Source of the DNA: Phorcus lineatus
Lineage: Eukaryota > Mollusca > Gastropoda > Trochida > Trochidae
Assembly (NCBI GenBank): GCA_921293015.1
Contig: OV121094.1
Location: 32,548,054 to 32,612,053, forward strand
DNA length: 64,000 nt
Direction: 5' to 3'
Positions 25,601 through 38,270 of this stretch are shown in pieces (the first letter of the stretch is position 1; every line of letters begins with the position of its first letter). The notes beneath the pieces are model-generated. The model did not search any database and was not told where the DNA came from. It was given only the letters and a program-made list of their open reading frames with translations. The translations under genes and the position numbers were made by a program.

Positions 25601-28600
25601 TTTTTAAACAGTGAGGTTGGATGGCAAATGCACAAAAAACATTCTAAATGTATAATTGATAGTTATTACCTCAAAAACAAGAAAGAGCATGTTGTTTTCT
25701 GGATAATTGCCTCAAATATTTGAGCTCACCTTCATGAGATTGCGAGCCACCTTGGGGAAGGTGGCATAAATTGAGATAAGCCTGTGGATATGCTTCAGGA
25801 TTACATTCAACATGGCGGCATCAGATAGGGACGTCAACAGCTGGAAAAGAATACTTTGAGTCAAAAAAACAATTTTGGATGCATGGGATCTATCAATTTT
25901 CATATTTCATACTTATCAAATAGGATTTGATTTTGTCAATGTAGGTTGAATAAAAAAGTGAAATGTTTCTAGGCCTCAGTGCATCACTTATATATATATA
26001 TGTGTGATACTGCTTTTTCTTGCCATTCAGAAAAATATTTGTTGAGTTTATCTTGTCACTGCATTTCATTGAAATTATCAATTTGTCAACAAAAATAAAT
26101 ATGTGTAAAGGGGACTGTTATGTCCTTGTGTATGCTGTAAACATTTCCAAACTTAATTTCAGATGATTAAAAATAAAATGTTTTCCTCACGCATCGATAT
26201 TTGTTACAATAAAACATAAAATTAATGTCCTACCGCCCTCGTCACTGTTGAAACATTAAATTATTTCTATCATATAATAATAATAGTAAAGATATTTATA
26301 TTGTGCTAATCCACGTCACTGAGGGATATGCTCTAAGCGCATCCTGCTTTATTACCCTGGTCTAACACAAGCTGCCGGTTACAGCGCTCAAGGTCACCTC
26401 CAACACAATCTACACCAGGTACCCAATTAGTACTGCTGGGTGAACAGAGGCACACTTTGAATAAAGTCCCTCGCCTTAGGAGACACCACAAGTTGTTCAC
26501 TTGTGCCTCAGTGTGGGGCAAGGAATAACCCTTCAAAATATTAGTTAATGACAGCAATGATCGGGCATCTATGCAACCTTATAAAAACATTAGTGAGAAG
26601 ATATGAAAAGACATTAATATGTGGTTTAACAAATTCCCCTGCAAGATAAAATCTTGCCAGTTTCAATCGATGGATAATTTAAAACTTGCTGCATTTCATC
26701 AACCTTTCTGTGCCCATTCAGCCTACTGCACCTGAACCTGAGTTTAACTAAAAACGAAAGTTTGCTTCTTGCTTGAGGATGCTACAAATGAATAAAGGTG
26801 AAATGCAGCAAGGCTTGAATATGAGTGAGGTGAGTTGGTGTTTAACGCTGCTTTCAAGATTATTTCACTTATATCGCAGAGCAAGGCTTGAATGTGAGTG
26901 AGGTGAGTTGGTGTTTAACGCTGCTTTCAAGATTATTTCACTTATATCGCAGAGCAAGGCTTGAATATGAGTGAGGTGAGTTGGTGTTTAACGCTGCTTT
27001 CAAGATTACTTCACTTATATCGCAGAGCAAGGCTTCAATGTGAGTGAGGTGAGTTGATGTTTAACGCTGCTTTCAAGATTATTTCACTTATATCGCAGAG
27101 CAAGGCTTGAATATGAGTGAGGTGAGTTGGTGTTTAACGCTGCTTTCAAGATTACTTCACTTATATCGCAGAGCAAGGCTTCAATGTGAGTGAGGTGAGT
27201 TGATGTTTAACGCTGCTTTCAAGATTATTTCACTTATATCGCAGAGCAAGGCTTGAATATGAGTGAGGTGAGTTGGTGTTTAACGCTGCTTTCAAGATTA
27301 CTTCACTTATATCGCAGAGCAAGGCTTCAATGTGAGTGAGGTGAGTTGGTATTTAACGCTGCTTTCAAGATTATTTCACTTATATCGCAGAGCAAGGCTT
27401 CAATGTGAGTGAGGTGAGTTGGTGTTTAAAGCTGCTTTCAAGATTACTTCACTTATATCGCAGAGCAAGGCTTCAATGTGAGTGAGGTGAGTTGGTGTAA
27501 CGCTGCTTTCAAGATTATTTCACTTATATCGCAGAGCAAGGCTTCAATGTGAGTGAGGTGAGTTGGTGTTTAACGCTGCTTTCAAGATTATTTCACTTAT
27601 ATCGCAGAGCAAGGCTTCAATATGAGTGAGGTGAGTTGGTGTTTAACGCTGCTTTCAAGATTATGTCACTTATATCGCAGAGCAAGGCTTGAATATGAGT
27701 GAGGTGAGTTGGTGTTTAACGCTGCTTTCAAGATTATTTCACTTATATCGCAGAGCAAGGCTTGAATATGAGTGAGGTGAGTTGGTGTTTAACGCTGCTT
27801 TCAAGATTACTTCACTTATATCGCAGAGCAAGGCTTCAATGTGAGTGAGGTGAGTTGGTGTTTAACGCTGCTTTCAAGATTATTTCACTTATATCGCAGA
27901 GCAAGGCTTCAATGTGAGTGAGGTGAGTTGGTGTTTAACGCTGCTTTCAAGATTATTTCACTTATATCGCAGAGCAAGGCTTCAATATGAGTGAGGTGAG
28001 TTGGTGTTTAACGCTGCTTTCAAGATTATTTCACTTATATCGCAGAACAAGGCTTGAATATGAGTGAGGTGAGTTGGTGTTTAACGCTGCTTTCAAGATT
28101 ATGTCACTTATATCGCAGAGCAAGGCTTGAATATGAGTGAGGTGAGTTGGTGTTTAACGCTGCTTTCAAGATTATTTCACTTATATCGCAGAGCAAGGCT
28201 TGAATATGAGTGAGGTGAGTTGGTGTTTAACGCTGCTTTCAAGATTATTTCACTTATATCGCAGAACAAGGCTTGAATATGAGTGAGGTGAGTTGGTGTT
28301 TAACGCTGCTTTCAAGATTATTTCACTTATATCGCAGAGCAAGGCTTGAATATGAGTGAGGTGAGTTGGTGTTTAACGCTGCTTTCAAGATTATTTCACT
28401 TATATCGCAGAGCAAGGCTTGAATATGAGTGAGGTGAGTTGGTGTTTAACGCTGCTTTCAAGATTATTTCACTTATATCGCAGAGCAAGGCTTGAATATG
28501 AGTGAGGTGAGTTGGTGTTTAACGCTGCTTTCAAGATTATTTCACTTATATCGCAGAGCAAGGCTTGAATATGAGTGAGGTGAGTTGGTGTTTAACGCTG

Positions 28601-31600
28601 CTTTCAAGATTATTTCACTTATATCGCAGAGCAAGGCTTGAATATGAGTGAGGTGAGTTGGTGTTTAACGCTGCTTTCAAGATTATTTCACTTATATCGC
28701 AGAGCAAGGCTTGAATATGAGTGAGGTGAGTTGGTGTTTAACGCTGCTTTCAAGATTATTTCACTTATATCGCAGAGCAAGGCTTGAATATGAGTGAGGT
28801 GAGTTGGTGTTTAACGCTGCTTTCAAGATTATTTCACTTATATCGCAGAGCAAGGCTTGAATATGAGTGAGGTGAGTTGGTGTTTAACGCTGCTTTCAAG
28901 ATTATTTCACTTATATCGCAGAGCAAGGCTTGAATATGAGTGAGGTGAGTTGGTGTTTAACGCTGCTTTCAAGATTATTTCACTTATATCGCAGAGCAAG
29001 GCTTGAATATGAGTGAGGTGAGTTGGTGTTTAACGCTGCTTTCAAGATTATTTCACTTATATCGCAGAACAAGGCTTGAATATGAGTGAGGTGAGTTGGT
29101 GTTTAACGCTGCTTTCAAGATTATTTCACTTATATCGCAGAACAAGGCTTGAATATGAGTGAGGTGAGTTGGTGTTTAACGCTGCTTTCAAGATTATTTC
29201 ACTTATATCGCAGAGCAAGGCTTGAATATGAGTGAGGTGAGTTGGTGTTTAACGCTGCTTTCAAGATTATTTCCCTTATATCGCAGAGCAAGGCTTGAAT
29301 ATGAGTGAGGTGAGTTGGTGTTTAACGCTGCTTTCAAGATTATTTCACTTATATCGCAGAGCAAGGCTTGAATCAGTAACAGGCCCCCCTGAGTAATTGA
29401 AGGAAATGCATCAAATTTAAAGGAAAACAGTGCATAATAGAAGGGAAAGCTTCCCAAATGGTAGGAAACGCAGCTTAATCACGAAACAAACACGTCAATA
29501 TCGGTGAAACGCGGTAATATCAGAGATTTTCCGTCCATATCGGAAGCAACCCGATCCCACTTTCGAAGAAACATCTGTAGACTTCGGAAGGAACACAGTA
29601 ATTTTGGTGAATTCTCGGTCGACAGCAGAAGCAAACGCATCTCAAAATGGCTACGAATCTGCAGCCTCTAGTTTCAGTGAGTGTTTTTTATATGTTTTAC
29701 TGTGTGATTTTTAGATGTATTTTGTTCTATATGCTTGCATTGAAAGCACAATTGAACAAGGAAACAATGTAGTTGTAGAGTTTTGTAATGAAATTGAGTA
29801 GTTATGGTGTTACTCGCATAGAGTCCGGGTTTGTTTACATCAGTTAGATAAAGCCGTATCGCTAACGCTATCATCGATCCGCGTCTGATTGGGCGGCCTG
29901 AGTAATGATAAAAAATGGGGCAAATATACCTTGGTATGAAAGTTAGATAAACCATAAGGATCAACTTATATAGATGAGTAAAGTGAAAGACAACTATATT
30001 ACCCCTCACATAACGTAAAGCAATGATAAAATTTAAAAAATACTTTTTCTCACATATGATAATTATGGACCTTGATATTGGATTTTTATTCCAGTTTCCA
30101 GGATTTGCAGGTATTGGAGTCTGTGTGTCATTCTGATACTACTCACCGTGAGCAGGTCGGTTAAATAGCTCTTGACATCAACTCTTATTTTCTTCCATTT
30201 TGCATTTTGGCCCGAATAGGGTGTCTGCTGCTGAGCCAAGTCGGGAACTTTCAGCAGATGCTGTAGCGCCGGAACTACTTCCATTAGACACATCCGCACC
30301 ACAGCATTGAATACTGAAAAATAGTTCCTATCATTAGTGCAACACAGGATTCATTGGTCTTCAGTGGTGGAACCAGGGTGGGGGTGGCAGTGTGGTTTGT
30401 TTTGGTTTTTATAGAGTTTTGAATCGCCCCTTTTTTATAATTGTTGCACTTTTCGGCTTACCTCAAATGCCATTCTCAAACATTGCACAAAGCTTAGTGT
30501 GAAATAAGGGTGGGGTGGGGTTGGAGATGGCGTTATGGTTTGTTTTGGTTGTCAATAGGTTTGGAATTTTTTTCAAAAATGGCCTGTAAAAATAGTGAGA
30601 GTGAGGGTGAATCCACCCTTTGCAATTTGGGTGAAAGTTTTCCCATCTTCAAAATTCCTAGATCTGTCACTTGTCTATTTTGTGAGTGAACTAGGCCCTG
30701 ATTATGACAATTTTCAAACTTGTTAGAGAATCAAAATGGCTACTTTCTTGTCTGACTTTTGACCTAGAGAGATATTTTTTGTTCAGTCAAGCGTTAACAA
30801 ATTTCAATACTAACTGAATGGAGATAGGATTTTTATTCGTTAGGTTTGACATGAAAATTTCCCTCACCTGTTCCGCCGGCCACTTTATACTTGATTGTCT
30901 CCCCTTCCTTGTCCCCGGCTTTCTTCACAGCAGCTTTGAAGGCGGAAATGGCTTCTCGCAGGATATTGATAGTTGGGTTTTTCTGAAAAACATTTGAAAT
31001 GACTTGAGCCATATGAATTCAATTACATTTTTATTTTTCCCAAAAAAGTCTGAATAGATTTCTATAGTGTATCAACAACTTTTTTTCCTTTTATTATTGT
31101 AAACTATCAACCTAACATAATTTGAATCTGTGTCGTCACATATCTTTGAATACACGCCCTTTTTCTAACAGCCCAAAAGGTTGATTAACATAAACCTTCT
31201 TTGATTTGCAAACTTCAGTACCATACTGTTGTACGTTATGAAAAGATGATTGAGCGATCATTTTTCTTTTACACTCCTGTAAATCTGAATTTACTGACAA
31301 CAACAGCCACTGACATAATAGTCACATTGATGAATGGTTCTCAGATGACTGTACCTGGAAGGCCTGTGTCCATTGTTTGACCATCTTGGTGGTCACCTTG
31401 GTCAGTTTGCCGGCCTTGACCGCTCCCTCTTCCTCATCTTCAGCCTCACTATCATCGCTTGCAACCTGACACAGACGAATTACTTGGATTATCTCCCTTG
31501 TCTTTTACAAAATAAATCACCATGGAAATACAACTGTATATAATAAAAAAACAAAAATAATAAATAATATGTATAAATATTAACGATACGCTTTAAAAAG

Positions 31601-32266
31601 ATACAGAACATGAACACAAAAAGCTGACATGAACAACAATATTTTCATGAAATAAGCTTTTAATCTATTCTCCACTGGAGTTATAATTCCAGTACATAAA
31701 CATTGAGGAAATATTTTTTTAAAGACAGCCAGCACCCTGCAAAAAACTACAATTTAATATGCTATTTTTATAAATAACCCTCAAAACAGAAATTGAGAAA
31801 ACAATTGTGGCAGGGTGAGATAAATGGCTAGTGGCTTTGAACAGAGGGATATCTCTTTGGGTGAATTGATAGAGTGTATGACTCTCACCTGGAGGTCTCA
31901 GGTTAGAATCCCTCTCACAATCACTTCTGTTTCACAATTCATCAAACAATTATGAAAAATATTTTAAAAACCTATAGAAAAATAATTAATAAAGAAAGTG
32001 AAACTACCATAATTACATTCACCCCAGGTTTCTGACATGCAAGCTCTGATTCACAAGAAACTGACACTATAAAATACTTATCGAATGAATCAGTCCAAAA
32101 ATATTGAAACATCAAAGCCAATACTAATAAATATTCATCTTTCCTTATAAAAGATTATGTGTTTAAAAGTTTCTTCAGATGATAAACTAATCAATTTCTA
32201 GATATCATCATTTCAAAAAACTTTTTTAACAAACCTCCAGCTTCTCAGGAAGCTTGTGGAACTTCC

Positions 32267-32300
<34 letters not shown>

Positions 32301-34324
32301 GTCTGAGGAAGAACTTTCCTCACTCGACTGGGCAAGAAGTTGTTTCTCAAGCTCCTTCTCATCAATCTCCTCCTCCTCTTCTTCGTCCTCAAACTCTGCT
32401 TCTTCATCATCTTCATCTTCATCTTCATCCACATCTTCATCAAACTCCAGCAAACCCTGATCCTCTGACTCCAGAAACTTGTAGAATTCCGGGTCTTGTT
32501 TCTTCAGCTTCTCCGCCAAGCTCTGTTTCTTTTTCTGTTTGCTTTTGTCTGGGTTCGAAGCCTCCTTTTCTACCTTCTTCAAAAGAGGGGTTGAGTTGTC
32601 TTTCCCTTTTGTCATTTTAGCTCTGTAAACAGAATTGACATTTTGGATTAGGTAGAATTTTCAGTATTTTCAACCAATTAATGTTCAAAGTTTAAAAACT
32701 GATAGTATCCTTTGGAAAAGATAGTAATTATCTTGTTTTATTTCACATTTGTCATTTTAGCTCTGTAGATATTGTGACATTTAAATGAATGCTGGTTCTG
32801 TTTCTATGTTTCCTAGTGATAATTGAACTGGTTGAACTATTTTGAAATAAGTTTATGTTTTCAGTTTAAAAATTACAGTATCCTTTGGAAATGATGGTTG
32901 TCATGTTTTATTTCACATTTGTCATTTTAGCTTTGTAAACATTGTAACATTAGAAATGAATTGGTTGAACTATTCTGTTTCTGTTTTTATGTTTTCAAGT
33001 GATAGTTTCATTTGGAAAAGATAGTAATTATCAAAACATATTGTACATTTGTCATTCCAGTTATGTAAACATATTGACATTAAAATTTAATACATTGAAT
33101 TACAACTGTTTTAAAATGATTTTTATCTTTCATATTATTAAAAAAGTTATAAACATTCATAACAGTTTTCTATCCATGACAAATGTTGTTTTATTATTTA
33201 TACAAGCCAGAGTTCATTTATACACAGGAAATGTCTTTCTCGCTGATAAGTTTCAATTCTCATTGTGGAGAGTTAACATCATTTTCATATATTTACTTTG
33301 CAAAATTAATAGACCTTCGCTCAAGATCTGAGATGAGGTTAGGCAATTTCAGTTTTAGTCATGATTCATAGCCAAACGAGCTAACCACTGCTAATCAAAG
33401 GATAGCGTATTGAAACTAATTGCATTATCTTGGAATAAGGCGACCGGTTAACAATTATGACATGTAAAGTTGTTTTAGCATTTTAATTCATGCAGTACTA
33501 CCTTATTGTCTTATGAGAAACCCAGAAAAGGCAGTTTTGACAGTTGAAAACTGATGTTTGTTTTCTAGGGTAATTTGTATCTGTTTTAAGTATATGTTTA
33601 AAAAAATTAAGTCTTTCTGTTAGCTAAAAATATGTTTTTATATTCATTTCTGTATTTCCTACCGATCTTGGGTTATTTGCTATTTAAATAATAAATCAAT
33701 ACAAAATTACAATGATTTATTGCAATTACCAGTAACATCAAATGTAACTTAAAACGACACATTTGAGTTTATTTCATATCTAAATATTGACTTATATTGC
33801 CATGATACAAAATGACATATCACTTAACATGCATAACAACAAACAGAAATTGTAACTTTATTCAACATAGTAAAAGATTCAACAGAAACTACTACAAATG
33901 GTAAAAGTAACGTTACTTTATTCAACTTCTTATAACTATTTACAGAAACATGCAATATGTCGACACTTACGTTTCATTGACTTTCTTTTTCTTCTTATTC
34001 TTGTTTTTCTTCGTTTGAACTTCTGGGACAGATGTCGGCTCAGATGACGAAGAATCGTCACTGTCAAAATCCCCTGCCATAAACTCGTCCATAGACAAAT
34101 CGCCGAGTTTTCTGAAATAAACATTCCCACGTGTTTAAAAATAAATATGACAGACCACGGAAACGTCCCGTTTCACGAAATCTAACAGTAAGTTTCTGGC
34201 AAACCATCGTTTATATCTAATGAAAAACTATAGATATATCGTGTGTAACAATCTAAATGTTTTTATTTGGTTTAATTAGCGGAACTTTCAAATAAACATC
34301 CACGTACCGTTTCGATGCAGCCAT
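22647..34324 (-). CDS. NOC2L: Nucleolar complex protein 2 homolog (NOC2L), 3' end missing
   Basis: Exons in transcript order: 34324-34308, 34111-33971, 32622-32235, 31465-31355, 30982-30868, 30313-30147, 25840-25730, 25139-25026, 24481-24293, 23468-23329, 22758-22647. All have AG/GT borders and phases join without stops, giving 535 residues. Human NOC2L is about 750, so roughly the last 215 are not seen. Family knowledge: Noc2 proteins act in the nucleolus and nucleus in 60S pre-ribosome maturation and export; vertebrate NOC2L also inhibits histone acetyltransferase. Seen: N-terminal MAASKRKLGDLSMDEF, a Lys-rich stretch, DPEFYKFLESEDQ, a long acidic Asp/Glu/Ser region ending in 12 Asp (residues 160-171), then the helical Noc2 core with KWKKIRVDVKSYL, YMAYVKNVKFTSPTTLPLIN, AYQYAFIYIRQLAIHLRNAI, YNWQFIHCLELW and FIPVLPFLLE. 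An in-frame ATG seven codons upstream (34345) could also start translation. A clean donor follows the last exon. Confidence 0.93.
23838..23925 (+). repeat. Purine-rich short tandem repeat in NOC2L intron 9
   Basis: Irregular repeats of GAGATAAAG, GATCAAGAGA and related words run for about 90 bp, almost without pyrimidine runs on the plus strand. On the transcribed strand of NOC2L they read as a pyrimidine-rich tract. Confidence 0.7.
24507..24560. mobile_element. MITE family A end in NOC2L intron 8
   Basis: TTAAAGAGCCACTTCGG followed by ATTTTCATAACATAT matches the terminal sequence of the family A copies at 34586-35063 and 39652-40069. The element end lies 25 nt from the exon 9 acceptor. The other end of this copy was not located. 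Confidence 0.65.
26806..29373 (+). repeat. 73-bp tandem satellite, about 35 copies, in NOC2L intron 6
   Basis: Units begin GTGAGGTGAGTTGGTG and end GCAAGGCTTGAATATGA; starts fall at 26825, 26898, 26971 and so on, exactly 73 bp apart. The first 53 bp match the head of the dispersed SINE-like repeat at 12781 at about 51 of 53 positions, so the array grew from that element. Between 26971 and 27408 units alternate in pairs (GGTG/attacttc then GATG/attatttc), a 146-bp higher-order repeat; the right half is nearly uniform. One unit near 27496 has a 2-bp deletion. Confidence 0.95.
29374..29680 (+). other. CpG-richer block beside the satellite with a possible mini-exon
   Basis: Just right of the satellite, on the strand opposite NOC2L, ATG GCT ACG (29647) opens ten codons ending at a strong GTGAGT donor (29677). 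Upstream is locally CpG-rich. It could be the first exon of an antisense transcript, but no further exon was found. Confidence 0.2.
31845..31925 (+). other. tRNA-like fragment in NOC2L intron 3
   Basis: TTGATAGAGTG resembles an A-box/D-arm, CTCTCACC an anticodon-loop-like block, and GGTTAGAATCC is one base from a B box. Arms do not pair well, so it is more likely a decayed tRNA-derived SINE than a working tRNA gene. Confidence 0.35.
32267..32300 (-). repeat. (GAT)n trinucleotide run in NOC2L coding exon 3
   Basis: One GAC plus eleven GAT codons give 12 consecutive aspartates (residues 160-171) at the end of the acidic domain. Nearby codons are also GAT/GAA/GAG rich. The near-pure codon run makes length variation between alleles likely. 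Confidence 0.85.
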
Positions 34325-34345
34325 GCTTTCGATGGAGGTAGCCAT

Positions 34346-34440
34346 TCACGGAAGTGACGTTGCGCGTTGTTTCATTGGCCAATTATTTGTCTTGGGATTC
34401 CCTGATTGAGTTGGATTTTCAGCGGGAAATTTCAAAAACG
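34346..34440 (-). promoter_or_regulatory. NOC2L promoter region
   Basis: Directly upstream of the NOC2L start the sequence carries an ETS-type motif CGGAAGTGACG (34349-34359) and a palindromic CCAAT element ATTGGCCAAT (34374-34383). Motif type and position fit a TATA-less housekeeping promoter. No transcription start is visible directly, so the limits are approximate. Confidence 0.45.
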
Positions 34441-34585
34441 CAATCACATTATTTTCTAAATACTTTCTTAATTTCGACTTTACTTTAATTAACTTTTAAC
34501 TGATGAAAGTAATTTCACCTTTATTTCAGTGTTGATGGTAATATCGTTCATTAACAACGAGTAACAAAGATATATATAATGTCTT

Positions 34586-35063
34586 TTAAAGAGCCACTCC
34601 GTGAGTTGTTGGAGTCATATATACCAAACTTAATCAATGGTGTCATTTGATCGCGAAATATCGACTGTTGACAAAAAACACATTTTAAAGCTTATGGGGT
34701 TCTTTCAGTGACAATATGAAGGTAGAAGTCGCAATTATGATCGAAAACCGGACAATGGCGCGCGTCAAATAGTCAAACCTAATTTTGGAGACTTATCTAA
34801 AACAGCCAGGAGGGCAGTTAGGAATTGATAGTGTTTGTTAGGTTATATAACTAGCATACGTGTATATTGGACGTGATATCTACACCTCTGTGAATTTATA
34901 AGGCTGGGTTTTTTTTATTTTCATGGAAAACCAGTATTTGTCATATATATGTCTTTTGGACATGAAAAGTTAAGATGTTTTGATTTTATATCACCACAAA
35001 TGACAATTAGGTTCGTATCAAAGGTAAATCATATGTTATGAAAATCTCGGAGTGGCTCTTTAA
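34586..35063. mobile_element. MITE family A, complete copy (478 bp)
   Basis: TTAAAGAGCCACTCCG at the left is inverted exactly at 35048-35063 (CGGAGTGGCTCTTTAA). The interior is non-coding and holds the core GAAAACCGGACAATGG near 34743. It lies directly against the 3' end of the LINE remnant, and the LINE frame reads into the MITE end. Confidence 0.85.
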
Positions 35064-38000
35064 CTCGAGGTTTCAAAATGGACATCAATTGTTTAATAAA
35101 AATTGCGACAGATTTGATGACATCATCATTGTTTGAATTTAACAGATTATACATCTTTTGATATGTTACATTAATACAATTTAAATACTTGTTACGACAA
35201 GCTGAAAATGCGTCACAAACTAACAATGTATGAAATTCGTCTTCTGTTTGACCAGACGAACAATACGAACATGACAAATCATCAACTGTATTGTCCTGTA
35301 TCTTTTCTGAACGACTGTATTTTAAAGGAGTGGAGTGAAATTAAAAATTTACAGTAATTTCGCAAAAGTGACTTATCATTGAGAACGCTTATATACTTGG
35401 GAATAATGACTTAGAAAATTGGATGAATTAGCTGTTTCGGACCAATTCTGAATAAATATATCTCTTAATCGTTGCTTAAACATTGACAAAAATATTTCTC
35501 TATCACCGACGTCTTGATTTAACCATGGATAAGAAAATCCACTTGAAAATAAGCTATTTCTAACATCTGAAGCCCATGAATGTTTTCCACGGTCATCTTA
35601 TGATAACAATAGTTGATAGCATTGGTGGGCGTTGCGATAATCAGGCATTCTAATAAGTTTGATCCAATATTCAATGAATCTCATTTGACTTTCAATATGC
35701 ATGTTATGACGACCTGTTTCACCAAGTATAGCTTTATTTGATGCAAATTTTCCGACTGTTAAAAGCCTTTAGAAATAAGACGCATAAACATTTTCTATAA
35801 CTTCAAAATACCGTGCTCCCCAGATTTCCGAACCGTATAATAAAATTGGTGCTATTTTGGTGTCAAAAAGTAGACAAGCAGAATCATAAGAAATAAACTT
35901 GTTAATCTTGAAGAGTTTAAAAATGGAAAACAGTGCCTTTTTGGCTTGTGCTGCGAAGGTTTTACATGCGTTGGACCAATTTATTCGATTTGAAAAAAAA
36001 AAGTCCTAAATACTTGTAATACGTAACAACATTCATATTTTTGCCACGGAATGACCATTTTTCGTTTTCGCCACTATATGCCACCGTTTCTAAAGACAAC
36101 TATATTAGATTTATCCATATTCAGTTCTAATCCCCAAGTGTCACAAAAGTTTTGTAGAATATTCAACTGGCGCTGCAAGCCATTCACCATGTATGAAATG
36201 AAAACAATATCGTCAGCAAACAAAAGTAAAAGAAAATCTTTGATTTTAGGGGTGACAAATATTCCATTGTTGCATGGATCATACATACTAACAACTAATT
36301 AATTTATAAAAAAAGATGAATAGCAAGGGGCTAAGGACACAACCTTGCCTTACACCGGCAGTAGTGTTAAACGTTTCAGTAACTTTTAAAAATATTATAC
36401 ATTTTGCCATGTCATATCCCTTTGTATGTAACATGAATAATAATTTCTTGCGATCGACAAAATCAAATGTAAAAAAAAAAAATCAATGAAAGCGCAGTAA
36501 AATCTCCCTTTTGATCTGCATAGATATTTGGTGCAAAGTGCTTGTAATACAAATATATTGTCTGATGTGCTGTAATCAGGTCTGAAACCGGCTTGAGCTT
36601 CATCCAGTAGCTCATTTATATCAACCCAAGCGCGTAAGCACCTTTCTAGAATATGAGCAAATAGTTTTCCACTAACATTCAAAAGGGATACCTCACGATA
36701 ATTGGATGTTTCAGAAACACTACCATTAAATAGGGGTACAATCATACCAATATCAAAACCGAGGGAAATTGACCATTATCAAGAATTGTATTGAATAATT
36801 CTGTAAGATACGACACAATAGCAGTAAGAGAGGCCTTATAAAATGAGGGAGGAATACCGTCATGTCCCGCGGCCTTATTCCACTCTAACTCGTTGATAGA
36901 TTTTATAACCTCCTCTTCAGTAATATGGGTAGAAAATATATCATGAGAAAAGGCAAAATCTTCACAGTCATCACAGTTATGAGTTAAAACAAAGTCATAC
37001 ACCAACTTATAAAAATCAGAGAGAGGATTATCATCTCTACAGGAAAGGAGATCTGTGAAGTAAGGAAACCATTGGTATGGTGTAATGTTATCAACAGAGG
37101 ATGTTTTCTTGAGGTGTTGTTTTAAAGTGCGCCAAAATATCTTACAGTCTGGGTTAACTGCTGCCTTTCTTATATCATCTGCGGCTTTTGCTAAATAATT
37201 ATCTTTTTTTAATTGACAACAGTTCTTAAAGTTTTGTTTGGCATTCAAGTATAATTCAAGGTTAACTGGACATTTGTAATTTCTAAAGCAATTTAAATAT
37301 CTATACTTTTCACTTTTTAATTTGCTACATTCACGGTCAAACCATGGAGGTTGAAGAGATTTTGGTCGAAAGGGAGAAGTAAATTTCTTAGCTCCAGCTT
37401 TAACGCCTGAAAAATGCAGTAGTGACGTGAGCTTACATACAGCTTCATTAATGTCAGAATGAAGTAAGTCACTGAAATCATTCAGCATACCGTCTTTTAC
37501 ATTATCTACCAGGTACATAGAAAAACTCTCTCTGTGCTCCTCTGGCAGTTTATAACGTACAGATGTGAAAAGGGGTACTGTCATATCATAATCCTTACTA
37601 CAACTTGGAGCAATTACATTTTGCACTACACAAACAATCGGGAGAAGATCGGACTCCGTTCGGGCGTTAACTTCAAAGCTTTGGATGTTATCAAACAGTT
37701 CAGACGAAACAATAGCGTAATCAACAGTGCTGCAACCGTTTTTTGGAAATGTAACTAAGATTACCAGGGATGTCCGGCAGACATCTCCCATTTAAGATAT
37801 GAATATTCATTATTTTACTTAATTCCAGTGAGGACTTCTCATAAATGTTTGTAACAGTATCATATGAGATGCGGGGTTAAACAAAATCGTCCTGTGCATA
37901 GTCCTCACCAACAGGAATATAGCCACAACTGTCATTCACAATGTAGTCAGGCTCGTTAGTAGTCTAACAATTAGACTCTGAAATGAAAAATGCATCAGTA

Positions 38001-38270
38001 AATCGAAATTGAAATTGAAATTAAGCTTTAAAGTCTTTAATATAGACTTGCTTAGGCTTCTTCCTTATTTCAGGGTCTGGCCTACAGACTAGCTCGTTAG
38101 CTGTTCGTGCATTAATGTCACCAATCATGATAAACTTACTGGCTTCCCCATAATCAAACAATATTTGCAAAAGTTTATTTTCTAATATATGTAGACGATG
38201 GGCCCTGTCAATCTGCATCGTAGCTGCATTGTCAATGTTCAGCTTATGTTGAGCTGCTTATCACTCGATA
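35064..38270 (-). pseudogene. Broken non-LTR retrotransposon (LINE) ORF2-like remnant
   Basis: Read from about 38270 to 35064, pieces appear in family order. The end of an apurinic-type endonuclease comes first (GDINART near 38100, CSTVDYAIVSSELFDN near 37715). Reverse transcriptase follows, with WNKAAGHDGIPPSFYKA (near 36870), AGFRPDYSTSDNIF, and the catalytic FADDIVFIS at about 36210. Last is a C-terminal zinc motif CSYCSSGQTEDEFHTLLVC (near 35250). Frameshifts near 36745 and 36470, a stop after the endonuclease piece (38021) and at least two stops between 35590 and 35775 break the frame. The 5' part of the endonuclease is missing, the usual LINE 5' truncation. Motifs fit the Jockey/CR1/I-type group; I do not assign a clade. 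Confidence 0.9.

Noticed and set aside
26806..29373. CRISPR-like array
   Set aside because: Units are contiguous without unique spacers and the genome is animal; it is a tandem satellite.
31845..31925. Functional tRNA gene
   Set aside because: A and B box-like words are present but the anticodon and acceptor arms do not pair.
32254..32460. Serine-rich plus-strand frame of 68 codons
   Set aside because: It is the opposite strand of the Asp/Glu-rich NOC2L exon 3 and has no independent support.
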